Below, piece by piece: positions 1-6,160 of a stretch of DNA of 7,818 nt. The DNA comes from an uncultured Anaerosacchariphilus sp. GTDB taxonomy: Bacteria; Bacillota; Clostridia; Lachnospirales; Lachnospiraceae. How positions within the stretch are numbered: the first letter of the stretch is position 1; every line of letters starts with the position of its first letter. The notes beneath the pieces were generated by a model that had not been told where the DNA came from, ran no database searches, and saw only the letters and a program-made list of their open reading frames with translations. A program made the translations under genes and the position numbers. The stretch covers positions 1-7,818 of the forward strand of contig CAKROP010000083.1 of NCBI GenBank assembly GCA_934373375.1. Direction: 5' to 3'.

Positions 1-1032
1 GATCATACCCTGATCCTCGCTGACCGGAATGAAAGCTCCGCTTAAGCCGCCCACATAGGAGGATGCCATGACGCCACCCTTCTTCACCTGATCATTTAAC
101 AGGGCCAGGGCTGCCGTGGTTCCCGGCGCGCCGCAGCGCTCCAGGCCGATCTCCTCCAGAATCTCCGCCACGCTGTCGCCGATGGCCGGGGTCGGAGCCA
201 GAGAAAGGTCGATGATACCGAAGGGGATACCCAGACGTCTGGAAGCCTCCTGGGCTACCAGCTGACCCACACGGGTTACCTTGAAGGCAGTCTTCTTGAT
301 GGTCTCGCAGAGCACCTCAAAGCTCTCACCGCGCACTTTACTTAACGCATGCTTTACTACGCCCGGTCCGCTGACGCCCACATTGATGATGGCGTCTGCC
401 TCGGTCACGCCGTGGAATGCGCCCGCCATGAACGGGTTGTCATCCGGCGCATTGCAGAATACTACCAGCTTGGCGCAGCCAAGGGAATCCTGCTCCTTGG
501 TATACTCGGCGGTCTGTACCACCATTTCACCCATCAGGCGTACCGCGTCCATATTAAGACCCGTTTTCGTGGAGCCCACATTGATGGAGCTGCAGACACG
601 TTCCGTCTTCGCCAGAGCCTCCGGTATGGATCGAATCAGGTTCTCCTCGCCCTTGGTCATGCCCTTGGATACCAGAGCGGAATAGCCGCCGATGAAGTTC
701 ACGCCCACCTCTTTGGCCGCTTTATCCAGAGTCACGGCCAGAGTCACGTAATCCTCCGGCTTCTTGCAGGCCGCCTCGCCGATGATGGCGATGGGGGTGA
801 CAGAAATTCGCTTATTTACAATGGGAATGCCGTAATCGCATTCGATTTCTTTTCCAACTTTTACCAAATCTTTGGCTGTGGTTGTGATTTTATCATAAAC
901 CTTCTGATTCAGACGGTCGAGATCGGAGTCGATACAGTCCATCAGGCTGATGCCTAAGGTGATGGTACGCACATCCAGATTGTCCTGCTCAATCATCTGG
1001 TTAGTCTCTTTTACTTCGTATAAATTAATCAT
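1..1032 (-). CDS. DUF711/UPF0210 'PFL family' protein, C-terminus missing at window edge
   Basis: The reading frame opens at the ATG at 1032 and runs without a stop for 344 codons to base 1, so the protein is cut. Family members are about 450 residues, so roughly the last quarter lies to the left. The start [16 protein letters not shown] and the later segments [43 protein letters not shown] and [16 protein letters not shown] are typical of the family (SP0239 of pneumococcus is a known member). Function is unknown. The 'PFL' name is historical, and no pyruvate formate-lyase glycyl-radical motif is visible in this part. AAAGGAG at 1042-1048 lies 9 bases before the ATG. It follows the ACT gene by 21 bases, and this ACT/DUF711 pairing recurs in Firmicutes (from family knowledge), suggesting a joint role, perhaps ligand sensing. 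The family call is firm; the role is not. Confidence 0.88.
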   Translation of the reverse strand, partial: MINLYEVKETNQMIEQDNLDVRTITLGISLMDCIDSDLDRLNQKVYDKITTTAKDLVKVGKEIECDYGIPIVNKRISVTPIAIIGEAACKKPEDYVTLAVTLDKAAKEVGVNFIGGYSALVSKGMTKGEENLIRSIPEALAKTERVCSSINVGSTKTGLNMDAVRLMGEMVVQTAEYTKEQDSLGCAKLVVFCNAPDDNPFMAGAFHGVTEADAIINVGVSGPGVVKHALSKVRGESFEVLCETIKKTAFKVTRVGQLVAQEASRRLGIPFGIIDLSLAPTPAIGDSVAEILEEIGLERCGAPGTTAALALLNDQVKKGGVMASSYVGGLSGAFIPVSEDQGMI

Positions 1033-1053
1033 GAAAAGCGGCTCCTTTCCCGG

Positions 1054-1323
1054 TTAGATGCGGTGCATTTTGTCGAAGATTTCTTCCTGCTGGCACTTGA
1101 TGACTACGCCGATCTCTTCGCCGAGGGCAGCCAGTTCACCGGTCAGCTTCTCGAAGGATTCCACTTTTCCGGTATCCACGATCATCATCATGTTGAAATA
1201 GCCCTGTACAATAGTCTGGGAAATATCCAGGATATTGACCTGATTTTCTGCAAGATAAGTACACACTTTTGCGATAATGCCGACGGTATCTTTGCCTACT
1301 ACGGTGATAATGCTTCTTTTCAT
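1054..1323 (-). CDS. ACT domain-containing protein (UPF0237 type)
   Basis: An 89-residue protein that consists of one ACT domain (beta-alpha-beta-beta-alpha-beta) and nothing else. The first strand and ligand loop read IITVVGKDTVGIIAKV (residues 5-20), with the usual Gly-Lys-Asp...Gly turn. NILDISQTIVQGYFNMMMIVD (30-50) forms the next two strands. The length matches the stand-alone UPF0237 family (SP0238 of pneumococcus). ACT domains usually bind amino acids or other small ligands and act as dimers; the ligand here cannot be told from sequence. Excellent ribosome binding site AAAGGAGG (1329-1336), 5 bases before the ATG. It sits 19 bases after the metallo-hydrolase gene and 21 bases before the DUF711 gene, so it is part of the polA operon by spacing. 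It is cytoplasmic, with no signal peptide. Confidence 0.93.
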   Translation of the reverse strand: MKRSIITVVGKDTVGIIAKVCTYLAENQVNILDISQTIVQGYFNMMMIVDTGKVESFEKLTGELAALGEEIGVVIKCQQEEIFDKMHRI

Positions 1324-1342
1324 AATATCCTCCTTTGTCTCG

Positions 1343-2140
1343 TTAGACTGCTACGCATTCTGACTGTTCATCCCGGCTCGCTACCCACATGGGGAAATCG
1401 CCCGGTTTGTATGGGCTTTCATTCAGCATCAGCTCCAGCTTCACGGTCTCATAGGCCAGCTCCGCATAATTATTTTCCTTGCTGAGATGTCCCAGGAATA
1501 CGGCCTTCATGTTGTCATGAAGCACCTGGCCCAGAAGCTTTCCGGCGGACTCGTTGGATAAGTGTCCCCGATCGCCTGCGATGCGCTGCTTCAGATAATA
1601 GGGATACGCGCCCACCTGAAGCATATGAATGTCATGGTTCGCCTCAAGCAATAATACATCAAGATCCTTCAAATGGTCAATAGTATAATCGGTATAAACG
1701 CCAAGATCTGTGGCTACCGCCATCTTTTTTTCCCCGCAGGCCACCCGGTAAGCCACCGGCTCCGCCGCATCGTGGGAGATGCGGAAGGGGGAAATGGTCA
1801 GATCCCCGAGGATGAAATCCTCATCCGCATGAATTTCGTGGAACAGCTCTCCGTCAATCCTGCCCAGGTTTGTCATGGCCTTTACGGCCTCCGCGGTGCC
1901 CGGCGTGGTGTAAATCGGTACACCGTATTTGCGGGACAGAACGCCCAGACCCTTGATATGGTCGGAATGTTCATGGGTCAGAAGAATGCCGTCCAGATCC
2001 TTTCCGGTCAGCTCCAGGTTATTGAGTCCCGCCTCCACCCGTTTTCCGCTGATGCCCGCGTCAATCAAAATATGGTGTTCTTCCGAACCTATGTAAATAC
2101 AGTTGCCGCTGCTGCCGCTGGCGATGCTGCATAGTCTCAT
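1343..2140 (-). CDS. MBL-fold metallo-hydrolase, YycJ/WalJ-like
   Basis: A 265-residue protein with the metallo-beta-lactamase fold. Metal ligands are visible: HEHSDH at 56-61 (the HxHxDH motif), H123 in ISHDA, D145 in ATDLG, the EANHD segment at 166-170, and H193 and H218 in RGHLSN and GHLSKENN. The opening MRLCSIASGSSGNCIYIG and the EANHD and GHLSKENN segments are characteristic of the YycJ/WalJ subfamily. These proteins are thought to be nucleic-acid-acting hydrolases, linked in some Firmicutes to coordinating cell division with DNA replication. Here the gene is not beside walRK but in an operon with DNA polymerase I, which fits a DNA-related role (inference). Length is normal. The likely ribosome binding site is AAAAAGGAG at 2153-2161, 12 bases before the ATG, rather far. 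The start is supported by the conserved N-terminus. No secretion signal. Confidence 0.93.
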   Translation of the reverse strand: MRLCSIASGSSGNCIYIGSEEHHILIDAGISGKRVEAGLNNLELTGKDLDGILLTHEHSDHIKGLGVLSRKYGVPIYTTPGTAEAVKAMTNLGRIDGELFHEIHADEDFILGDLTISPFRISHDAAEPVAYRVACGEKKMAVATDLGVYTDYTIDHLKDLDVLLLEANHDIHMLQVGAYPYYLKQRIAGDRGHLSNESAGKLLGQVLHDNMKAVFLGHLSKENNYAELAYETVKLELMLNESPYKPGDFPMWVASRDEQSECVAV

Positions 2141-2189
2141 GTTACTTTCTTGCTCCTTTTTATCCTTCTGTCATGTATCACGATTCTGT

Positions 2190-2214
2190 CCGGATAACCT
2201 TGTACGGTTACCGG
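2190..2214 (-). other. Hairpin spanning the coaE stop codon
   Basis: On the minus strand CCGGTAACC (2214-2206) can pair with GGTTA-T-CCGG (2199-2190). This gives nine base pairs with one bulged base and a 6-base loop. The first arm contains the TAA stop of coaE (2208-2210). No run of U follows, so it is not a standard terminator. It may be an mRNA processing or stability element in the 67-base gap before the metallo-hydrolase gene. Structure only; the function is a guess. Confidence 0.4.
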
Positions 2215-2840
2215 AATGTCCCGGATTCCTGATGCGTTTTGTGAATTCCAAGTTTTCCCAGCAGTATATCCACCTGCTCATAAACAGCCTCTTTCGTGCT
2301 GTTGTTGTCGATCACCTGTGCGCAGTGGACCCGGAATTCCGCGTCCGTACACTGTTTCCGGAAAATGGCATCTATCTTCTCGTCCGAATAGCCTCTGGAC
2401 TCCTTAAGTCTCGCCCTTCGAATCTCCGGTTCTGTGTAGATATACCAGAATTCTTCGCAGAGTTCCTCATAATGATCCTCGATGAGCAATGCTGCCTCTA
2501 CTACAAAAAGTGCGCACGCACCCTGCTGCCGTTCCTTCTCGATTTCCCGGCGGATCCAGTTTTTGATGGCCGGATGCATCAGCTCATTCTGCCAATCCAG
2601 TTCCTTTTTATCCGCAAACACAATCTTTGCCACGGCGGCCCGGTCAAGCTGTCCGTCCGGGGTGAGCACACGCTCCCCGAAATGCGCCCGGATCTTCTCA
2701 AAGCACTCCATACCAGGCTCCATCAGAAGGTGGCCCACCTCGTCGGCTTCCACCACCCGTACGCCCGAAATGGCCGTCAGGTACTTCAAAATCGCGCTTT
2801 TTCCGGCTCCCACGCCGCCTGTAATTCCGATTACTCTCAT
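2208..2840 (-). CDS. coaE: Dephospho-CoA kinase
   Basis: Catalyses the last step of coenzyme A synthesis, ATP-dependent phosphorylation of the 3'-hydroxyl of dephospho-CoA, in the cytoplasm. The 210-residue length is normal. The P-loop GGVGAGKS is at residues 8-15, followed by EADEVGHLLM (31-40), in the region of the usual acidic substrate-site residue. FADKKELDWQNELMHPAI (75-92) corresponds to the CoA-binding segment ending in HP. VVEAALLIED (113-122) replaces the more usual V-P-LL-FE strand. RARLKESRGYS (142-152) is the lid region, and IDNN (177-180) is the conserved C-terminal strand. The ATG is one base after the polA stop, with GAGG about 9 bases upstream inside the end of polA, so translation is probably coupled to polA. 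Neighbouring coaE and polA is a common bacterial arrangement. No oddities apart from a short charged C-terminal tail. Confidence 0.97.
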   Translation of the reverse strand: MRVIGITGGVGAGKSAILKYLTAISGVRVVEADEVGHLLMEPGMECFEKIRAHFGERVLTPDGQLDRAAVAKIVFADKKELDWQNELMHPAIKNWIRREIEKERQQGACALFVVEAALLIEDHYEELCEEFWYIYTEPEIRRARLKESRGYSDEKIDAIFRKQCTDAEFRVHCAQVIDNNSTKEAVYEQVDILLGKLGIHKTHQESGTFR

Positions 2841-2841
2841 C

Positions 2842-5502
2842 TTAATGCGCCTCGTACCAGTTTTCTCCCTGCTTCATATCAATTTCCAGCGGAACAGAAA
2901 GCTCTGCCGCACCTTCCATTTCCTCGGACAGGATCTGTTCCACCGCGTCCAGTTCTTCCGTATAAGCCTCGATCAGAAGCTCGTCGTGTACCTGCAAAAG
3001 CAGGCGGGACTTTAAGCCCTCGGCTTTCAGCCGCTGATCCACGCGAATCATGGCGATCTTAATAATATCCGCCGCCGTTCCCTGAATCGGCGCGTTCATG
3101 GCCACCCGCTCGCCAAAGGAGCGCTGCATGAAGTTCGAGGACTTCAGCTCCGGCATGGGACGTCTGCGTCCGAACATGGTCCGGGCATAGCCTTTTTCTC
3201 TGGCCTCCGTCACACAGAAATCCAGGAATTCCTTAATCTTCGGATAGGTCTCAAAATATTTCTGAATATACTCCTGGGCCTCTTTCCGGGAGATACTCAA
3301 ATCCTGGGACAGGCCGAAGGAGCTGATACCATATACGATACCAAAGTTGACAGCCTTGGCATTTCTTCGCTGGAGATCCGTCACCTCGTCGAAGGGGATG
3401 TGGAACACCTGGGACGCAGTCAGCCGGTGGATGTCCTGGGCCTCCCGGTAGGCGTGAATCAGATTTTCATCGCCGGACATGTGGGCCAGCACACGCAGCT
3501 CAATCTGGGAATAATCCGCGTCCACCAGCACACAGCCCTCTTTCGGGATAAAGACCTTACGAATTTGCCGTCCCAGCTCCATGCGAATCGGAATGTTCTG
3601 CAGATTCGGCTCCACGCTGCTTAAGCGGCCAGTGGCCGTGATGGTCTGCTGAAAGGTGGTGTGAATCCGCTCATCCGGGCCGATGTAAGCCGTCAGACCG
3701 TCCGCGTAGGTGGATTTGAGCTTTGTAAGCTGCCGGTATTCCAGAATGTCCGCCACAAACGGGCACTCCGGGGCTAACTTCTCCAGCACCTCAGCGGAAG
3801 TGGAATAGCCTGTCTTGGTCTTTTTGCCGCCCTTCAGTCCCATCTTGTCAAATAAAATGACGCCCAGCTGCTTGGGAGAATTGATATTGAAGGTCTCCCC
3901 GGCCTCCTTATAGATCCGGGTCTCCAGCTCGCCGATACGGACAGCCAGCTCGTCGCCGTAGCTCTTCAGAGCCTGCGCGTCCACACGGACTCCCTCCTGC
4001 TCCATGCCAAAGAGAGTCCAGACCAGCGGCATTTCCATGGTCCGGTACAGATCTTCCATGCCTGTCTCCTGTAAATGCGCCAGTAACACCGGCATGGACT
4101 GATATAAAACGTAGGAAGCGTAGCCGCCGTAGATACGGAAGGCCCCGGTCTTTTCTTCCAGCACTTTCGTTAGTTTATCCTTACCAAATAGTTCTGCATA
4201 GGAGGGAATCGTAAGGCCCGCATACTCCCTGGCCAGCTCCTCATAGGCGTAGCTGTCCTTCAAAGGATTCAGCAGATAGGCCGCGATCTCCGCGTCCAGA
4301 AACGCGCCCTGCTGCTCATTGTCCACAGTTACGCCATGGGCTGCCAGGCACTTTAACTCTTCTTTTAATTTCAGGGTCGCGATCTCCGGTACCTTCGCGA
4401 AGATCTCACCCAGACGGCCCAGCAGCCAGTCTGCGGTCACAAAACCCGCCACCGGAATCACGTATGTCTCTTTCTCCGACAGGGTCAGGGAAAGAGCCAG
4501 TATTTCACCGCCCTCCCGGTGAATGGCAAAGGCCAGACGGAGCGCGGCTGCCGCTTTATTCAGCACCTGATCCGCCTCGCCGAAGTCCTCGATCATTCGG
4601 AAGGTTTTCTCGATCTTATCGTTGGCCGGGGCGTCCACCTGAAAACGGGACAACATATTTTTGAACTCCAACCGCTTGATCAGGGCGTAGGCTTCCCGGG
4701 TGTAGATATTGCCCAGCTTCGCCCTGTCCCAGTCGTAATCATAATCGCAGTCGATATTGATGGTGGCCAGCGCCTTGCTCATGACCGCCATGTCATAATG
4801 CTCCTGCAGCGCGTTTTTCGCCCGGTTGGGCTTGATCTCCTCCACATGGGCGTAGGCGTTTTCGATATTGCCGTACTGAATGATCAGGTTCGTGGCGGTC
4901 TTCTCGCCGATGCCCGGAACGCCGGGGATATTGTCGGCAGAATCGCCCATCAGGGCCTTCAGCTCAATGATCTGGAGCGGCGTTACCTGATATTTATCAA
5001 TGACATCCTGGGTATTGTAATTCTCCGTCTCAGTCACGCCGCCTTTGGTCTTCGGCAGACGGATACGGATGTGCTCGGTGGCCAGCTGCAGAAGATCCCG
5101 ATCGCCGGACAGTACCGCCACCTCCATGCCCCGGGCCTCGCTTCGTTTCGCCACGGTTCCCAGGAGATCGTCCGCCTCCAGACCGGCCTTTTCCATGGTC
5201 GCAATGCCCATGGCGTGCAGCACGTCTTTCAGCACCGGCACCTGCTCATGAAGCTCCGCCGGCATGGGTTTTCTGGTGCCCTTATAGGCATCGTACATCT
5301 GATGCCGGAAGGTTGGCGCCTTCACATCGAAGGCCACAGTCAGATAATCGGGCTTTTCCTCGTCCAGCACCTTAAATAAGGTATTCAGAAATCCGTAAAT
5401 GGCATTGGTGTGAAGTCCTTCCGAATTGGTCAGATCAGTTACGCCGTAAAAGGCGCGGTTGATGATGCTGTGTCCGTCCACCAGCAGTATTTTTTCACTC
5501 AT
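2842..5502 (-). CDS. polA: DNA polymerase I, with inactive proofreading domain
   Basis: An 886-residue polymerase for primer removal, Okazaki fragment gap filling and repair synthesis. Residues 1-290 form the 5'-3' exonuclease/flap domain. Its metal-binding acidic residues are visible: D9, D59, E109/D111/D112, SGDRD 132-136, and GDSADN 186-191 followed by the helix-hairpin-helix GVPGIGEKTA. Residues about 300-480 are the 3'-5' exonuclease fold, but the DxE catalytic pair is missing (AFAIHREGG around 324-332) and the position of the last Asp appears to be Tyr (YASYVLY, 461-467), so proofreading should be dead, as in many Firmicutes and Thermus. Residues about 485-886 are the polymerase domain: TATGRLSSVEPNLQNIP (622-638), motif A DADYSQIELR (661-670, catalytic D661), motif B RRNAKAVNFGIVYG (712-725) and motif C VHDE (838-841, D840). 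The start overlaps the upstream stop as ATGA, implying coupling. Confidence 0.99.
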   Translation of the reverse strand: MSEKILLVDGHSIINRAFYGVTDLTNSEGLHTNAIYGFLNTLFKVLDEEKPDYLTVAFDVKAPTFRHQMYDAYKGTRKPMPAELHEQVPVLKDVLHAMGIATMEKAGLEADDLLGTVAKRSEARGMEVAVLSGDRDLLQLATEHIRIRLPKTKGGVTETENYNTQDVIDKYQVTPLQIIELKALMGDSADNIPGVPGIGEKTATNLIIQYGNIENAYAHVEEIKPNRAKNALQEHYDMAVMSKALATINIDCDYDYDWDRAKLGNIYTREAYALIKRLEFKNMLSRFQVDAPANDKIEKTFRMIEDFGEADQVLNKAAAALRLAFAIHREGGEILALSLTLSEKETYVIPVAGFVTADWLLGRLGEIFAKVPEIATLKLKEELKCLAAHGVTVDNEQQGAFLDAEIAAYLLNPLKDSYAYEELAREYAGLTIPSYAELFGKDKLTKVLEEKTGAFRIYGGYASYVLYQSMPVLLAHLQETGMEDLYRTMEMPLVWTLFGMEQEGVRVDAQALKSYGDELAVRIGELETRIYKEAGETFNINSPKQLGVILFDKMGLKGGKKTKTGYSTSAEVLEKLAPECPFVADILEYRQLTKLKSTYADGLTAYIGPDERIHTTFQQTITATGRLSSVEPNLQNIPIRMELGRQIRKVFIPKEGCVLVDADYSQIELRVLAHMSGDENLIHAYREAQDIHRLTASQVFHIPFDEVTDLQRRNAKAVNFGIVYGISSFGLSQDLSISRKEAQEYIQKYFETYPKIKEFLDFCVTEAREKGYARTMFGRRRPMPELKSSNFMQRSFGERVAMNAPIQGTAADIIKIAMIRVDQRLKAEGLKSRLLLQVHDELLIEAYTEELDAVEQILSEEMEGAAELSVPLEIDMKQGENWYEAH

Positions 5503-5828
5503 AGTTTTACTATCTCCATCACGATAATTGCCACAAGAGCCGCCATGGCCAGCACCTGTGATACCACATAATACACGTTCAGGAGCACCCGTCCCCGCAC
5601 CCGCTGCTCTGACGCGTGCAGTGCCTCCTGTAGAAGATTGTGCATATCCCGGCCTTCATTTTCCCCATCCAGCTGGGACAGGCCCGCGTAAATGGTGTAA
5701 TAGATCTCCAGCTCCTCATAGCAGCTCTTGCATGCGTTGATGTGCTCCAGAAACGGCCCCAGCTGCTTATCCGTCAGCTCGTCGTTGATATAGGGCATAA
5801 TCATCTGTTCTACTTCTTTGCAGGTCAT
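5499..5828 (-). CDS. Small zf-HC2-type zinc-finger membrane protein, possible anti-sigma-like regulator
   Basis: A 109-residue protein starting MTCKEVEQMIMPYINDELT. The N-terminal part carries C3, then H29, C33 and C36 in HINACKSC, the His-x3-Cys-x2-Cys pattern of putative zinc-finger (zf-HC2) domains found in anti-sigma factors. A hydrophobic segment at about residues 82-106 (LLNVYYVVSQVLAMAALVAIIVMEIV) is one predicted membrane span with a very short tail, so the zinc domain should face the cytoplasm. No sigma factor gene is adjacent, so an anti-sigma role is unproven. The start was chosen at 5828 because AAAGGAGG lies 8 bases before it. An in-frame ATG at 5864, which would add 12 residues, has no ribosome binding site and directly follows a hairpin. 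Its stop overlaps polA by 4 bases, and it is the first gene of the operon. Confidence 0.82.
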   Translation of the reverse strand: MTCKEVEQMIMPYINDELTDKQLGPFLEHINACKSCYEELEIYYTIYAGLSQLDGENEGRDMHNLLQEALHASEQRVRGRVLLNVYYVVSQVLAMAALVAIIVMEIVKL

Positions 5829-5836
5829 AAGCCGGG

Positions 5837-5844
5837 CCTCCTTT
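5837..5844 (-). promoter_or_regulatory. Ribosome binding site deciding the zf-HC2 gene start
   Basis: AAAGGAGG on the minus strand, 8 bases before the ATG at 5828-5826. It supports the shorter protein over the in-frame ATG at 5864, which lacks any such sequence. Confidence 0.85.
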
Positions 5845-5864
5845 CGCAATATACGTTCTTTCAT

Positions 5865-5900
5865 AAAACAAAGCCGCGGACTGCATAAGGTTCCACGGCT
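5865..5900 (-). terminator. Leader hairpin with U-rich tail (possible attenuator) of the polA operon
   Basis: On the minus strand AGCCGTGGA (5900-5892) pairs with TCCGCGGCT (5880-5872): nine pairs including one G-U, with an 11-base loop, immediately followed by TTGTTTT (5871-5865). This is the shape of a factor-independent terminator. It lies only about 9 bases downstream of the predicted transcription start and ahead of the first gene of the operon, so it may cause partial premature termination or stabilise the 5' end. The 5' arm segment AGCCG could alternatively pair with CGGCT just before the start codon (5834-5830), a weak 5-base alternative. It could also be a leftover terminator of an older upstream gene. 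Confidence 0.55.
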
Positions 5901-5915
5901 CGCAGATCAGATTTT

Positions 5916-5945
5916 ATTATAGCACAGGTGGCGTGGATTATACAA
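5916..5945 (-). promoter_or_regulatory. Probable promoter of the zf-HC2/polA/coaE operon
   Basis: The minus strand reads TATAAT at 5921-5916, preceded directly by TGC (5924-5922), giving an extended -10. A weak -35, TTGTAT, lies at 5945-5940, 18 bases upstream. Transcription should start near 5908-5910, giving a leader of about 80 bases. No other promoter is evident in the operon. A second TATAAT at 5942-5937 overlaps the -35 and lacks a good partner. Confidence 0.6.
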
Positions 5946-5968
5946 GGTATCGGGAAGAAATCCCTGCT

Positions 5969-5988
5969 GGTTCAAATCCCGCTGCCGG
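5969..5988 (+). repeat. tRNA 3'-end fragment (T-arm plus acceptor), plus strand; inverted copy of 6065-6084
   Basis: GGTTCAAATCCCGCTGCCGG has the T-loop signature TTCAAAT with a partial T-stem, followed by an acceptor-like strand. No 5' acceptor half (TCCGGCA), D-arm or anticodon arm is found in the bases upstream, so this is not a tRNA gene. It matches the minus-strand fragment at 6084-6065 in 19 of 20 bases, in the opposite orientation. The two copies face each other across the hairpin terminator. It is probably a remnant of an earlier insertion, excision or duplication at a tRNA gene. Confidence 0.65.
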
Positions 5989-6010
5989 ATTTTTCCCTGA
6001 TTCTCACACG

Positions 6011-6053
6011 AAAAAAGCTCTGTAAAACCATTCGTAAGTCTTACAGAGCTTTT
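6011..6053 (-). terminator. Strong factor-independent terminator, usable on both strands
   Basis: A 13-base stem: AAAAGCTCTGTAA (6013-6025) pairs perfectly with TTACAGAGCTTTT (6041-6053) around a 15-base loop. On the minus strand the tail is a run of six T (6016-6011). On the plus strand it is four T. It lies downstream of the minus-strand tRNA fragment, so it was probably the native terminator of that tRNA gene. It now also stops transcription coming from the integrase gene before the polA promoter. Confidence 0.85.
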
Positions 6054-6060
6054 CATGAGC

Positions 6061-6086
6061 CTGCCGGCAGCGGGACTTGAACCCGG
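6061..6086 (-). other. Candidate attachment site (left end of integrated element): tRNA 3' fragment
   Basis: The minus strand carries a tRNA 3' end: T-loop TTCAAGT, T-stem 3' arm CCCGC, then TGCCGGC-A as acceptor strand and discriminator. The 5' T-stem arm CCGGG pairs at only four of five positions, and no 5' tRNA body follows upstream, where the sequence becomes A/T-rich element DNA. A tRNA 3' end next to a tyrosine-recombinase gene is the classic layout of an attachment site at an element border. TGCCGGCA resembles the end of tRNA-Leu genes, but the isotype is a guess. The second attachment site is not in the window. Confidence 0.7.
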
Positions 6087-6130
6087 CGGAAAGCTACAAC
6101 TCCTTGATTTTACAGGCTTTTTCAACCCCA

Positions 6131-6160
6131 AATCTCAAAAGTTCTCAACAAGTACTCAAC
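6131..6160 (-). repeat. Helically spaced repeats, candidate integrase arm-type binding sites
   Basis: Read on the plus strand, three copies occur: AATCTCAAA (6131-6139), GTTCTCAAC (6141-6149) and GTACTCAAC (6152-6160). The last two agree in 8 of 9 bases and the first agrees with the second in 6 of 9. Spacing is 10 and 11 bases, one helical turn, so they lie on the same DNA face. They sit between the candidate attachment core and the integrase gene, and the third overlaps the integrase stop codon. Such repeats are the usual form of arm sites for lambda/Tn916-type integrases with an N-terminal arm-binding domain. Confidence 0.55.

Noticed and set aside
281..957. Plus-strand open frames of 134 and 202 codons
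   Set aside because: They lie antisense to the DUF711 gene, which has clear family similarity. Their products look like typical antisense translations of G/C-rich codons and no convincing start signal is seen.
2103..3062. Plus-strand open frame of 319 codons
   Set aside because: Antisense to coaE and the end of polA. It crosses two gene boundaries and has no recognisable domain.
4519..5379. Plus-strand open frame of 286 codons
   Set aside because: Antisense to the 5'-3' exonuclease region of polA; no domain or ribosome binding site support.
5829..5864. Longer start for the zf-HC2 protein at the ATG at 5864
   Set aside because: No ribosome binding site; the ATG abuts the U-rich tail of a hairpin. 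The ATG at 5828 has a near-ideal AAAGGAGG.
5937..5942. Second TATAAT as an alternative -10 box
   Set aside because: It overlaps the -35 of the better promoter and lacks both a TG extension and a recognisable -35 at the right distance.
5907..6131. Minus-strand open frame of 74 codons across the tRNA fragments and terminator
   Set aside because: It runs through a perfect terminator hairpin and both tRNA 3' fragments, and the product is low-complexity with no family likeness. Non-coding signals explain the region better.
6061..6140. A complete tRNA gene on the minus strand
   Set aside because: Only the T-arm and acceptor 3' strand are present. No matching 5' acceptor strand, D-arm or anticodon arm lies upstream, and the T-stem has a mismatch.
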